Positions 45,828 to 55,184 are shown, counted from the first letter of the stretch. The stretch is DNA of 64,000 nucleotides from Parabacteroides sp. Marseille-P3160 (GCF_900162725.1 NZ_LT799418.1:3070443-3134442); one strand, 5' to 3'. Translations and numbers: made by a program. Notes: generated from the letters alone by a model not told the origin.

Positions 45828-47592
45828 GACGAGCCTCCTTTCCTATGGTCCAGCGGACGGACTGTCGGTATTCATCCCACATGGCGGAATAAAGGCCGTG
45901 TTGATTAATTAATCCGTTATGGGAGCCTTGTTCCGCGATTCTCCCTTTATCTATTACCAATATATTGTCGGCATCGGTTACGCTGGTCAGCCGATGGGCA
46001 ATCATCAGGACGGTTTTACCTTTGGTCAGTTCCACCATCGCCTGATGGATCAAATGTTCGTTTTCCGGATCGGCAAAAGCGGTCGCTTCATCCAGAACCA
46101 CAACGGGAGCATTTTTAAGGATGGAACGAGCCAGCACGATTCGCTGCTGCTCGCCTCCGGAAAGGTAAGTGCCTTCCGTTCCAATCAAGGTATCAAGTCC
46201 GTTCGGCTGTTTGTCTATGATGTCGCGGCATTGGGCCAGATCCACTACCCTTTCGACTTCTTCGAGCGTTGCTTCTGAATTACCGTATTTGATATTTTCA
46301 AGCAGGGATGTTTTGAACAAACGTGTATTCTGGAAAACAAAAGAGATTTTGCTCATCAACTCTTCCGGCCCAATATCGTTGACATTGGTACCTCCCAACA
46401 AGACCTGCCCTTCCGTGGCTTCCCAGAAACGGGGAACCAGGCGTGCAATTGTTGTCTTCCCGCTTCCCGAGGCACCGACCAATGCTACGGTTTTCCCTTG
46501 CGAAATGGAAAAACTGATATTGTCGATGGCCTTCTGCTTCGCCCCCGGATAGATAAAGGAAACATGCTCGAAACAGATACCATAATTCTTAACCGGTTTT
46601 GGATAAGACGTAGCCCGCAAGGGTTTAAAAGAGGTTAGTTTATCCAGACGGTTGATTGCCTCCGTAGCTTGTCCTAATGCCTGCTCCAGATACATGCTTT
46701 TCATGATGCATTGGGAAAACATGGGAGTAATCAGGATAAAGAGGAAAAAGTTAAGCAGCACCGTTGCATAATCTCCGGTATTTCCAATCAACAAAATGGC
46801 GGCAGGCGCCAGTAGAAAGGCGAATCCGTTAATGACAATGGTATAGGCGGACATGGGTTGTTCCCACATGGCCGTATAGGAGGAAACCATCTTGTTGTAA
46901 TTCATAATGCTTCTATGAAAATTCTTGAAAGAATAAATAGTTTGCTGAAAGACTTTCACAACCGGAATTCCTCTTACATATTCAACCGCTTCTGCATTCA
47001 TTTCCTCAAGGGAAGTCATATATTCCTGCATGAATTTACGGCTGTTGTTATTCATCATGACCGTCATCAGCAAGAAAGAAATAATCACCGGTATCATACA
47101 AACGAGTCCGAGCTTCCAGTCGAACACGAAAACAAGGATGACCGCAACAACCGGGACCAGGATGGTTCCGGCCAGATCAGGCAATTGATGCGCCAGAAAA
47201 GTATGTGTTATGCTTGCGTTATCATCAATAATTTTCCGTATACGTCCGCTCGTATTCGTGTCGAAAAAGCCTAACGGCATGTTGATTATTTTCTTCATGG
47301 CCTTACGGCGAAGATTCGTTTCTACCCTGAAGGCCGCCAGATGCGATGACATCAGGGCGACAAAATAGAGTATTGTATTGATAATCGCCCAACCGGCCGC
47401 CCACCAGGCATAGGTGATCACTTTGTCAGACGCCTGGATTCCCCCCGCACGAAACAGTTCCCTTACAATAAACCAGACAAAGATAAAAGGCAGAATTCCC
47501 GCCAGGTAACTGACCGCAGACAATACCATAGAGACAGGCAGAAGGATTTTCCGGTTGCCCATATATGCCTGGAGTTTCTTCAAGGTACCCAT
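45820..47592 (-). CDS. ABC transporter permease/ATPase, first half of a YbtPQ/IrtAB-like pair
   Basis: The 590-residue half-transporter has an N-terminal membrane domain and an ATPase domain with Walker A GASGSGKTT, signature LSGGEQQR and Walker B VVVLDEATAFADPENE. The FADPENE variant after the Walker B glutamate is typical of the YbtP/IrtA branch (from memory), which supports an iron-siderophore role. Its leader is about 190 bases and contains an operator-like motif shared with the imelysin operon, which points the same way. No siderophore-synthesis or TonB-receptor genes are nearby. Confidence 0.88.
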   Translation of the reverse strand: MGTLKKLQAYMGNRKILLPVSMVLSAVSYLAGILPFIFVWFIVRELFRAGGIQASDKVITYAWWAAGWAIINTILYFVALMSSHLAAFRVETNLRRKAMKKIINMPLGFFDTNTSGRIRKIIDDNASITHTFLAHQLPDLAGTILVPVVAVILVFVFDWKLGLVCMIPVIISFLLMTVMMNNNSRKFMQEYMTSLEEMNAEAVEYVRGIPVVKVFQQTIYSFKNFHRSIMNYNKMVSSYTAMWEQPMSAYTIVINGFAFLLAPAAILLIGNTGDYATVLLNFFLFILITPMFSQCIMKSMYLEQALGQATEAINRLDKLTSFKPLRATSYPKPVKNYGICFEHVSFIYPGAKQKAIDNISFSISQGKTVALVGASGSGKTTIARLVPRFWEATEGQVLLGGTNVNDIGPEELMSKISFVFQNTRLFKTSLLENIKYGNSEATLEEVERVVDLAQCRDIIDKQPNGLDTLIGTEGTYLSGGEQQRIVLARSILKNAPVVVLDEATAFADPENEHLIHQAMVELTKGKTVLMIAHRLTSVTDADNILVIDKGRIAEQGSHNGLINQHGLYSAMWDEYRQSVRWTIGKEARHA

Positions 47593-47750
47593 AATAAATA
47601 GATCGATATTATATAATAGACAGAAACCAGCGCATTCTTTCCCGTCGATAAAAACCTACTTGTTATTATGGAATTCCTATCCTGTGAGCAGATGACATTA
47701 GTAAATGATAATAAAAAAAGGGCCAGTGACATTTTACATTTTTCTGTTTT

Positions 47751-47882
47751 CAAGGTGTAATGAGTTTATGATGTTTATGAGTTCTACAAATTTCCGGAGA
47801 AATCGAAAACACATCAATCACCACATATAGGTAAATACCCACAGGCCGATAACAATAAATAGGTAGACTGAATTACACCTTG
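47751..47882. repeat. 11-bp perfect inverted repeat flanking the ABC promoter
   Basis: CAAGGTGTAAT at 47751-47761 and ATTACACCTTG at 47872-47882 are exact inverse complements 110 bases apart, one on each side of the predicted promoter. TACACCT within the arms also occurs in the porin operator at 35367-35373, so these may be operator half-sites allowing looping. Confidence 0.6.
47787..47835 (-). promoter_or_regulatory. Promoter and operator-like motif of the ABC pair
   Basis: On the minus strand, TTTACCTA (47835-47828), four variable bases, and TGGTGATTG (47823-47815) match the porin motif at 35361-35381 at 18 of 21 positions. Its final TTG serves as -33; after 20 bases comes GAAATTTG (47794-47787), a -7 box with one mismatch. 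Confidence 0.6.
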
Positions 47883-47893
47883 TCAGCAATAAA

Positions 47894-50041
47894 TTAATAA
47901 TGTATAGCCGGAGTATTCGGAATGTTTACAGCATGAGGTTTAGCCTTTCCGGTTGCGACGTCATAGATACGCTCATTGGTCCGGATCATGCCTTCCGTTA
48001 ACTCCGGGTAGGGAATATTGGCTGTCGTGACAACACCTATATTATAATTCTCCCCGTCGAAACGACCAGTATAAGCCTGATCCACCCATTGGAAATAGTG
48101 CATTCCGACCAGTTCCGGGCGAGCGAATCCCTGCTCTATATAATTCCGATAGGCATCCGCACGCTCCTGCTGGCTCATCACGCCGATGATGCCGGTCGCA
48201 GGCAATGCGCGGTCTACCGCCCCATGATGGAATTCGCCGATCATCACCGGTTTGCCGCTGCGTTCCGCGATCTCAGCCGTGGCAGGAGGCGTCAGTCCGT
48301 ATCCGTTGATAGAAAATACATCGAAACGTTCTCCTGCCTTATAAAGCAAATCCGAACTTATCCATGCGTAACGCATTCCTAAATTCAGATGGTTATTGTC
48401 GACCTTTTCGACTTCATCGCAAGGCACATCCACGTATTTCTTCACCATCACGGCCGAAAACTCATGGAAATCTACTTTTGCCGTCTCGGAAGGATATTCC
48501 TTAAAGATGCTTTCTTTCAGGGAAGCAAAGTCCTTTAACTGTAATTTCCATTTTTCATTGACGGCTTTGATGTCGTCCTTATACCTATCCTTCAACCAGT
48601 TGGTAAATTCATCCTTTGTAGCGGACTGTTGCGAAGTAGCAAACATTTCGTATGCCAGATTATGATATCCAAAAGCCCATTGCGGCTCGTTACGCAGGAA
48701 GTAACCTACCAGGTAGGGATCGTCTTTGAATTCTTCCAACTGGGTGGCAAATTCCTTTGCATTTTCCTGATATTCTGACGAAAATACATCGGGAAAGTCA
48801 CGATATAAAGCAACATCCGTACTGGGGAAACTATGAAGCGGCAGCACGTAGGGGATGCGGCTCTTCCGTGAAAAATCGATATCCGACCAGTTGCCGACTG
48901 TATTTACACGCAGATTCCTCATCAAATCCGCCGTCACCTTATTCCATTGGTTCTTCCAGTCTTTCCCGTAAATACGGATAAGGTTGGCGACATAAAAATC
49001 GACGGATTTCGAGTCTCCTCTTTCACGAAACGCTTCGGCAAAATCCGGATCGTCCTTCCCAGGAAGCCATTCGAACAGGTCTTCAATTCCTGTCACAGGC
49101 CCCCCCGAACTCGTGCCTATACAATCGACGCCGACGCTAAGGAAAGCATACCCTTCCGGATCAACCAGCCACCAGCGTTTGCCGTCATGCTGTGTCCGGA
49201 AGAAGCCCGTAGCTTCGAAGTGTTTTTCTTTCCAGCCGCCATAGCGCCCCCATTCCGATGGAAACGGCGCATTCCCTACCTCTTTCTCCATCTCGCGGTT
49301 TTGGGCGATCATATCATTTTCGTCCTTCAATTTACCCGGCCATTCCTTATCTTTCCGTTGGCCTAATCTGTCGACAACCGGCTTGGATATGGCAGGATAA
49401 GATTGCGGAACAGAATCCGTTACGAATACCGACGCCAATTCGTAGGCCGTCTTGTAATTCGTTCCGTCATTGGGGCCGAAGCGCAATACGACTTTGGTTA
49501 TATCATTTATATCCAATCGATTTCCACTGACCGTTCCCTTCAATTGCCGGGGAAAACGGGGAAGAAAGATCTGCTGCGCATCCAGATAAGACAACGGAAA
49601 GACCATTTGGGTCTTCAATTGGGGCAATATGCCGAGCATGCAGGAGATCCAGGGTGTTTCTTCTTTCGTTCCGGAGATCGCTCCCCCTTGCAAGACGATC
49701 TCTTCGGAGTCGGAATTACGTGTATCCTTATAAAATTCCAGATTGATGATTCCACTGTAAACGGCTTTATTATAAACCTCAAATACGAGATATCCGTTTG
49801 CACTCCAAATAGGGTGATCACCCTTTTTCCAAATCACGATGCCCTTATTTCCATCTTCCGGTGAAATTTGCAAGGCCGGTTTATCGAAGACGCTACTTTG
49901 GCCGATAGCCAGCGGATTCCCTTCCGAACGCTCTGCGATTTGTTTTATGTCAAGTTCCTGTTTACCCTTGGAAACCGTACTGCAGGAAAGGATCAGGAAA
50001 CATAACAGGCAATTGGTTATAAATGAAATACATTTCGTCAT
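47894..50041 (-). CDS. Clan GH-A glycoside hydrolase lipoprotein (agarase / GH42-GH50-like)
   Basis: A 715-residue surface lipoprotein (lipobox LILSCS, Cys20). An N-terminal beta-sandwich region (to about residue 250) precedes a TIM barrel opening with GFFRTQHDGKRWWLVDPEGYAF split by turns, which resembles beta-agarase and GH50-like enzymes. The probable acid/base is E452 in FLRNEPQW and the nucleophile E603 in MIGEFHHGA; both positions fit clan GH-A. No SusCD pair or other carbohydrate gene is near, so the substrate is unknown. A heptamer tandem repeat lies 78 bases upstream of the start. Confidence 0.8.
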   Translation of the reverse strand: MTKCISFITNCLLCFLILSCSTVSKGKQELDIKQIAERSEGNPLAIGQSSVFDKPALQISPEDGNKGIVIWKKGDHPIWSANGYLVFEVYNKAVYSGIINLEFYKDTRNSDSEEIVLQGGAISGTKEETPWISCMLGILPQLKTQMVFPLSYLDAQQIFLPRFPRQLKGTVSGNRLDINDITKVVLRFGPNDGTNYKTAYELASVFVTDSVPQSYPAISKPVVDRLGQRKDKEWPGKLKDENDMIAQNREMEKEVGNAPFPSEWGRYGGWKEKHFEATGFFRTQHDGKRWWLVDPEGYAFLSVGVDCIGTSSGGPVTGIEDLFEWLPGKDDPDFAEAFRERGDSKSVDFYVANLIRIYGKDWKNQWNKVTADLMRNLRVNTVGNWSDIDFSRKSRIPYVLPLHSFPSTDVALYRDFPDVFSSEYQENAKEFATQLEEFKDDPYLVGYFLRNEPQWAFGYHNLAYEMFATSQQSATKDEFTNWLKDRYKDDIKAVNEKWKLQLKDFASLKESIFKEYPSETAKVDFHEFSAVMVKKYVDVPCDEVEKVDNNHLNLGMRYAWISSDLLYKAGERFDVFSINGYGLTPPATAEIAERSGKPVMIGEFHHGAVDRALPATGIIGVMSQQERADAYRNYIEQGFARPELVGMHYFQWVDQAYTGRFDGENYNIGVVTTANIPYPELTEGMIRTNERIYDVATGKAKPHAVNIPNTPAIHY

Positions 50042-50118
50042 GGCATTAAAATCTTTACTAATTAATGAATCAGTCTATGTAATAGAAAAGCTTGTGCAAG
50101 TTAAAGCAAAACCGAATA

Positions 50119-50153
50119 TTAATTGTTAATTGTTAATTATTAATTGTTAATTA
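50119..50153. repeat. Heptamer tandem repeat (five units)
   Basis: Five contiguous 7-base units at 50119, 50126, 50133, 50140 and 50147, each TTAATTG or TTAATTA (order G, G, A, G, A at the last base). Such repeats can change copy number by slippage. Confidence 0.9.
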
Positions 50154-50267
50154 GGATCGGATATACACTCTTTTTTATACCAGGGCATAGGCAAAACGTT
50201 ACCGGGTAGGAAAAGGAGTGTAAACAATCCATATTTCCGGTTAAAAAGTTTGTGCGAAAGGAAGTCA

Positions 50268-50298
50268 TTTGAAAGCAATGCAATATTTTTTACCTTTG
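50268..50298 (+). promoter_or_regulatory. Promoter of the purine permease
   Basis: TTTG at 50268-50271, a 19-base spacer and TACCTTTG at 50291-50298 match the Bacteroidetes consensus exactly, 24 bases before the ATG. Confidence 0.82.
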
Positions 50299-50321
50299 CC
50301 TTCTCTTTTTAATATGCTTGT

Positions 50322-51617
50322 ATGCTAAAGAAATTATTTGGCTTCGATAAGAAGGCCATGAACCTGAAAACCGAGCTGTTGGCCGGCCTTACCACCTTTC
50401 TTACCATGAGTTACATCCTGGCAGTCAACCCGGATATCCTGGGCACGACCTCCATGGACAAAGGTTCCGTCTTCACAGCGACGGCTCTCTCATCAGCGGT
50501 AGCTACCCTGTTGATGGCTTTTATCGCCAAGATGCCGTTTGCGTTAGCTCCCAGTATGGGGATTAATACGTTCTTTGCCTTTACACTCGTGCAAGGAATG
50601 GGCTATTCGTGGCAGTCGGCGCTGGCGATCATTTTTGTGGAGGGGATTATCTTTATCCTCATCACCTTGGGGAATATCCGGGAAAAAATCGTCGACAGCA
50701 TTCCGCCGAATCTGCGCTATGCCATTTCGGTCGGCATCGGCATGTTTATCGCTTTTATCGGACTGAAGAATGCCGGTATTATCGTGGCCAGCCCCGCTAC
50801 TTTCGTGACCTTGGGAAAATTCACACCGACGGCACTCCTCGCTTTTTTCGGGATCCTTGTCAGCGGAGCCTTGTTATGGAAACAAGTCCGGGGCGCCTTA
50901 TTTATCAGCATCATCCTCTGCACCCTTCTGGGCATCCCGCTGGGAGTGACTTCCCTGCCGGAAAATTTCCTCCCGGTATCCGTCCCGCAATCGCTGGAAC
51001 CTACCTTCCTGAAATTCGATTTCGCTCCGTTATTAAATTTCGACACGTTCATCATCATCCTGATCCTGATTTTCATGGATATATTTAATACCGTAGGAAC
51101 GCTTATCGGCGCCGCTGCGCAAGCCAACTTACTGGACAAGAAAGGAAATCTTCCGGGCATGAAGCAGGCAATGCTGGCCGACGCCATCGGGACGACTTTC
51201 GGCTCGGTATGCGGAACGTCTACCGTCTGCACGTATGTGGAGAGCGCGGCCGGGATAGCGGAAGGAGGACGCTCCGGACTTACGGCCGCCACGACCGGAG
51301 CCTTATTCCTGCTGGCTCTGTTCTTCTCTCCTTTATTCCTGCTGGTGCCAGGCGCCGCCACGACCGGATCGCTGTTCGTCGTCGGCGTCATGATGATGAA
51401 GAGCATCAAGGAGGTCCAATTGACGGATCTTTCGGAGGCACTGCCGGCTTTTACGATCATACTGACCATCGTCCTGACATACTCCATTGCGGAGGGAATC
51501 ACGTTAGGAATGCTGAGTTATACGCTGATGAAGGTACTGACCGGACAGTTCAGACAGATATCGCCGACCTTATACGTGCTGTCCGTATTGTTTGTCTTGC
51601 GGTACGTTTTCGGATAA
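50322..51617 (+). CDS. NCS2-family purine permease (guanine/hypoxanthine, PbuG/AzgA-like)
   Basis: An inner-membrane importer of purine bases with about 12-14 helices in 431 residues. AzgA-branch signatures are ELLAGLTTFLTMSYILAVNP, PSMGINTFFAFTLVQGMG (with the break expected at the pore) and AIGTTFGSVCGTSTVCTYVESAAGIAEGGRSGL across the substrate-binding half-helices. The branch usually carries hypoxanthine, guanine or adenine, but the exact base cannot be told. It has its own promoter. Confidence 0.9.
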   Translation: MLKKLFGFDKKAMNLKTELLAGLTTFLTMSYILAVNPDILGTTSMDKGSVFTATALSSAVATLLMAFIAKMPFALAPSMGINTFFAFTLVQGMGYSWQSALAIIFVEGIIFILITLGNIREKIVDSIPPNLRYAISVGIGMFIAFIGLKNAGIIVASPATFVTLGKFTPTALLAFFGILVSGALLWKQVRGALFISIILCTLLGIPLGVTSLPENFLPVSVPQSLEPTFLKFDFAPLLNFDTFIIILILIFMDIFNTVGTLIGAAAQANLLDKKGNLPGMKQAMLADAIGTTFGSVCGTSTVCTYVESAAGIAEGGRSGLTAATTGALFLLALFFSPLFLLVPGAATTGSLFVVGVMMMKSIKEVQLTDLSEALPAFTIILTIVLTYSIAEGITLGMLSYTLMKVLTGQFRQISPTLYVLSVLFVLRYVFG

Positions 51618-51626
51618 GGAAGCGGG

Positions 51627-51656
51627 TTGGAAGAAACAAATAAATCCGTACATTTG
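51627..51656 (+). promoter_or_regulatory. Promoter of the nitroreductase-DUF2520-kdsC-maf operon
   Basis: TTG at 51627-51629, 19 bases, then TACATTTG at 51649-51656: an exact TTG-N19-TAnnTTTG, 31 bases before the nitroreductase ATG. Confidence 0.8.
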
Positions 51657-51687
51657 TCTTTCATGAAATGGAATTACAATAAAGACT

Positions 51688-52245
51688 ATGAATAATTTTT
51701 CAGACCTCATAACGAGACGGAGAAGTACACGCAAGTTCACCGACGAGCTTTTATCGCCTGACCAGGTAGAACTTATACTAAAAGCGGCCTTGAAGGCGCC
51801 GACATCCAAGAACTCCAGGCCTTGCCATTTTATCGTCGTGGAAGACAAGGAAATCTTAGCCAAGCTAAGCGCCAGCAAAAAACACGGAGGGGCTTTCCTT
51901 TCCGGTTGCACCCTTGCAGTGGTCGTGGCTGCCGATGTAACGATCACCGATGTATGGATAGAAGACGCTTCGCTCGCTTCGATCTACATGCAGTTACAGG
52001 CCGAAGACCTGGGACTGGGTAGTTGCTGGTGTCAGATCCGAAACCGTCAAAGGGAAGACGAGACCGACTCCAACGATTATATCCGTGGTTTGTTGAATAT
52101 GCCTTACCAACTGGACATCCTGTCGATCATCGGATTCGGGCATAAGGACCAGCTGCGGCAGCCGATCAAGGAAGACCAGTTGCCTTGGGAAAATGTACAT
52201 ATAGGAACCTTCAGCTTGCTGGAGAAAAAAGAAGAAGAAAAATGA
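51688..52245 (+). CDS. Nitroreductase-family FMN oxidoreductase
   Basis: A 185-residue FMN-binding protein of the nitroreductase fold: the phosphate-binding RRRSTRKFTD near residues 10-19, APTSKNSRPCHFIVV, and SIYMQLQAEDLGLGSCW. It uses NAD(P)H to reduce an unknown substrate. The stop overlaps the next start as ATGA, so it is translationally coupled to the DUF2520 protein. Confidence 0.9.
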   Translation: MNNFSDLITRRRSTRKFTDELLSPDQVELILKAALKAPTSKNSRPCHFIVVEDKEILAKLSASKKHGGAFLSGCTLAVVVAADVTITDVWIEDASLASIYMQLQAEDLGLGSCWCQIRNRQREDETDSNDYIRGLLNMPYQLDILSIIGFGHKDQLRQPIKEDQLPWENVHIGTFSLLEKKEEEK

Positions 52246-53021
52246 AAACACAATTAAAAGTTGTTTTCATCGGATCGGGCAACCTGGCGACACAACTGTC
52301 CCTTGCGATGAAAAAAGCCGGTGTGCAGATCCTGCAAGTTTACAGCCGCACCGAAGCACATGCGGCCGAATTGGCTATCCGCCTGCAATGCAGTTGGACA
52401 ACTTCCACTGAAAAAATCCGGAAGGATGCCGATTTATACATCTTCGCCCTGAAGGACTCCGCGCTGGAGGAAGCGATCCGGACAATCCAGCCGAACAATG
52501 CGCTATGGGTACATACCGCCGGTTCGGTGCCAATGGATATCTTCAAAGGACATGTAGACCGCTATGGCGTACTTTATCCGTTGCAGACATTCAGTAAAAA
52601 GCGAGACGTCGACTTCGAGCATATCCCGTTTATTCTGGAAGCGACATCGAAGGCCGACGAAGACATACTCTATTACCTGGCCAGCGACTTGTCCCGCACG
52701 GTACGCTTCTATTCTTCGGAACAGCGGCGTTACCTGCATCTGTCCGCCGTCTTCGCTTGCAACTTCACCAATCATCTCTACGATCTGGCCGGCCAAATCA
52801 TAACGGAACAGGGAATCCCCCAAGATTTGCTCCTGCCGTTAATCGAAGAAACGGCCGCAAAAGTCCGGGATATGACGCCGCGGGAGGCGCAAACAGGTCC
52901 GGCCGTGCGCTACGACCAAGAGGTCATCCGTCGGCAGTTGGAACTCCTGGACGATCCGGAACGGAAAGAATTATACAAACGATTAAGCGACAGCATACAT
53001 AAAGAATTCAGTCATGAGTAG
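52242..53021 (+). CDS. Rossmann-like and DUF2520 domain protein
   Basis: I start at ATG 52242 ([13 protein letters not shown]), giving 259 residues. The N-terminal Rossmann domain has [10 protein letters not shown] and resembles F420-dependent NADP oxidoreductase / P5C reductase ([13 protein letters not shown]). The C-terminal DUF2520 helical domain includes [22 protein letters not shown] split normally. It is commonly annotated as a putative oxidoreductase; the substrate is unknown. It sits between nitroreductase and kdsC, overlapping each by a few bases. Confidence 0.88.
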   Translation: MKTQLKVVFIGSGNLATQLSLAMKKAGVQILQVYSRTEAHAAELAIRLQCSWTTSTEKIRKDADLYIFALKDSALEEAIRTIQPNNALWVHTAGSVPMDIFKGHVDRYGVLYPLQTFSKKRDVDFEHIPFILEATSKADEDILYYLASDLSRTVRFYSSEQRRYLHLSAVFACNFTNHLYDLAGQIITEQGIPQDLLLPLIEETAAKVRDMTPREAQTGPAVRYDQEVIRRQLELLDDPERKELYKRLSDSIHKEFSHE

Positions 53022-53535
53022 TATCAATTACGACTTAACCAAAATAAAAGCATTCATTTTCGATGTGGACGGCGTGCTGTCGTCCAATATCGTCCCAATG
53101 GCCGAAAGCGGCGAACCGATGCGCACGGTCAATATTAAGGATGGATACGCCCTGCAATTAGCCATCAAAAGAGGATATATAGTGGCCATCATTACAGGAG
53201 CCTATACAGAGGCTGTCCGCATCCGCTTCGAACGCCTCGGAGTGAAACATATCTACATGAAATCGGCCATAAAGGCCATCGATTACGCCGATTTTATCCA
53301 AAAGACGGATCTAAAAGCCGAAGAGGTGCTTTATGCGGGAGATGATATTCCGGACTATGAAGTAATGCGCCTGGTCGGTTTACCTGTCGCCCCGGCTGAT
53401 GCCGCTCCGGAGATCAAGGCGATCTCCGGCTATATCTCACAGAAAAAGGGAGGGGAAGGCGTAGCCCGCGAAGTAATCGAGCAGACAATGAAAGCGCAAG
53501 GGAACTGGATGGGCGAAGAAGCTTTCGGATGGTAA
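53014..53535 (+). CDS. kdsC: KdsC-like HAD phosphatase (KDO-8-phosphate phosphatase)
   Basis: KdsC removes phosphate from 3-deoxy-D-manno-octulosonate 8-phosphate in lipid A-core synthesis. The 173-residue, cap-less C0 HAD protein shows motif [11 protein letters not shown], motif [10 protein letters not shown], motif III lysine in MKSAIK and motif [12 protein letters not shown]. The C-terminal [14 protein letters not shown] tail is typical of KdsC tetramers. It overlaps the preceding gene by 8 bases and is followed by maf after 22. Confidence 0.92.
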   Translation: MSSINYDLTKIKAFIFDVDGVLSSNIVPMAESGEPMRTVNIKDGYALQLAIKRGYIVAIITGAYTEAVRIRFERLGVKHIYMKSAIKAIDYADFIQKTDLKAEEVLYAGDDIPDYEVMRLVGLPVAPADAAPEIKAISGYISQKKGGEGVAREVIEQTMKAQGNWMGEEAFGW

Positions 53536-53557
53536 AAAAGAAAGGCAAAAAGAAAAG

Positions 53558-54139
53558 ATGTTAGGAAATCTGGAAAAATATAAGGTGGTCTTAGCTTCAA
53601 ACTCTCCCCGGCGCAAAGAGTTGCTGGGAGGTTTGGGAATCCCCTTCGAAGTCAGGATTATTCCGGGCATCGATGAGTCTTACCCGGAGGCCTTGCCTGC
53701 CCATGAGATACCGGTATATGTCGCAAGAAAAAAAGCGGAAGCCTATTTGGCCGCCCTTCAGGCAAACGAATTACTGATTACGGCGGATACCGTCGTCCAT
53801 ATCGATGGCCGGATATTGGGGAAGCCACGGGACCAGGAAGAGGCCATCCGAATGCTGCAAACCTTATCCGGTCGGACTCACGAAGTGATTACCGGCGTCT
53901 GCCTTGTCACCCGGAAGAAGCGGAAGGAACTTTCGGTAGTCTCCAAGGTTCGCTTTGCAACGCTGGATACGGAAGAGATTCTGTATTATACCGACCGCTT
54001 CCATCCTTTCGATAAAGCCGGCGCCTATGGCATTCAGGAATGGATCGGATACATCGGAGTCGAATCTATTTCCGGTTCCTTCTATAATGTCATGGGGCTA
54101 CCGATCCAGCGAGTATATCAAGAACTAAAGCGATTCTGA
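53558..54139 (+). CDS. maf: Maf-family nucleotide pyrophosphatase
   Basis: Maf proteins hydrolyse modified or non-canonical nucleoside triphosphates (dTTP/UTP or m7GTP classes). The 193-residue protein has LASNSPRRKELLGGLG at the start, ITADTVVHIDGRILGKP and SGRTHEVITGVCLV, followed by FDKAGAYGIQEWIG, all canonical. Last gene of the four-gene operon; the convergent apbE stop is 31 bases away. Confidence 0.95.
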   Translation: MLGNLEKYKVVLASNSPRRKELLGGLGIPFEVRIIPGIDESYPEALPAHEIPVYVARKKAEAYLAALQANELLITADTVVHIDGRILGKPRDQEEAIRMLQTLSGRTHEVITGVCLVTRKKRKELSVVSKVRFATLDTEEILYYTDRFHPFDKAGAYGIQEWIGYIGVESISGSFYNVMGLPIQRVYQELKRF

Positions 54140-54170
54140 AAAAAAGCGGGCTTAGCACTTTACTCCCGCC

Positions 54171-55166
54171 TTACCGGTTGAGGTAGGTTTGCATTCCCTT
54201 TGAATAGAGGGTCTTTTGAATTCCGGAGGAGTCGTTATATATAATATAGTAATCAATTTCAGGCGTACGGGCGGCTAATGCGGTCGCCTCTTCGACGCCA
54301 AGAACCAGAAAAGCGGTGGCGTAAGCGTCGGCAGTCATGCAATCGCCGGATAAAATCGTCACACTCAGGATCTGTTGCTCCGCCGGATAGCCGGAACGAG
54401 GATCAATATGATGCCCATAACGTTTCCCGTCTTTGACAATAAACTTCCGGTAATCCCCGGAGGTCGCAATTCCTTTCTTGTCACAAATAGTCAAAATATC
54501 CTGAACAGCACCCGTTACTTCCGCTTCGCTTCCGGGGCGGTTGATGCCGATCTGCCAGCACTCCCCTTCTTCATTAACGCCTTTGGCGGTCACCTCCCCT
54601 CCTATCTCCACCATATAATTTTTCACTCCTTCCCGTTCGAGTAAGCGGGCAATAACATCACATGCATATCCTTTGGCTATAGCCGAACAATTGAGAAGAA
54701 TCCGCGAATCGTCCTTAATGACTTTTCGTCCTTCCAGCCTGACCTTCCGGTAGCCGACAAAGGAACGGATGCTGTCGATCATCGCCGGTGTCACACTGTC
54801 CGTCTTGCTAAAGCCGAAGCCCCAAAGATTGACCAAAGGTGCACAGGTAATGTCGAATGTCCCTCCTGTCTTTTCCGAAACCTCCTCCGCTTTAAGGAAG
54901 ACATCGGCAAACCAATCATCAACTTCCACCTCCTCGTTCCGATTCACCTTCGAGATAATAGATTGCGGATGAAATGGATTCAGGGAGAAGTTATAGGCTT
55001 GCAATTCGGCGTCGATCTTTTCAGTCAGCAGTCCGGAAGCCTCATATTTAATATGGTAAAGCGTATGAAAGGTCGTCCCGCTGTCCTCAAAATATTCTTT
55101 CTTCGAACAGGAGAACAAGCCGAGCGCCAGGATAACCACCCATAAGATTCGTTTCTTCATTGCCAT
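54171..55166 (-). CDS. apbE: ApbE-family FAD:protein FMN transferase lipoprotein
   Basis: ApbE attaches FMN covalently to Thr/Ser of partner proteins such as the NQR and RNF subunits. The lipobox is LGLFSCSKK; start at ATG 55166 or the second ATG 55160 (MKKRILWVV). Family motifs include NPFHPQSIISKVN, the LNCSAIAKGYACDVIARLL segment (with AKGYA), EIGGEVTAKG and GHHIDPRSGYPAEQ. The 331-residue length is normal. It is probably co-transcribed with the upstream DUF4858-like gene. Confidence 0.94.
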   Translation of the reverse strand: MAMKKRILWVVILALGLFSCSKKEYFEDSGTTFHTLYHIKYEASGLLTEKIDAELQAYNFSLNPFHPQSIISKVNRNEEVEVDDWFADVFLKAEEVSEKTGGTFDITCAPLVNLWGFGFSKTDSVTPAMIDSIRSFVGYRKVRLEGRKVIKDDSRILLNCSAIAKGYACDVIARLLEREGVKNYMVEIGGEVTAKGVNEEGECWQIGINRPGSEAEVTGAVQDILTICDKKGIATSGDYRKFIVKDGKRYGHHIDPRSGYPAEQQILSVTILSGDCMTADAYATAFLVLGVEEATALAARTPEIDYYIIYNDSSGIQKTLYSKGMQTYLNR

Positions 55167-55184
55167 TGAAATTATCCGTCAAAG

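Larger units (their letters stand above)
47593..47893. other. Regulatory intergenic region upstream of the ABC pair
   Basis: These 301 bases have no gene. They hold the ABC promoter with its shared motif (47787-47835), flanked by an 11-bp inverted repeat (47751-47761 and 47872-47882). The 150 bases nearest the ATG are plain AT-rich leader. Confidence 0.6.
50042..50321. other. Divergent intergenic region, glycosidase / purine permease
   Basis: Contains five perfect-register heptamers at 50119-50153 and the permease promoter at 50268-50298. Nothing else is recognised. Confidence 0.6.

Noticed and set aside
44094-47592. ABC pair as a bacteriocin or toxin exporter
   Set aside because: There is no precursor peptide gene, no C39 peptidase domain and no immunity gene, and the FADPENE variant plus the shared operator fit iron transport better. 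It is not fully excluded.
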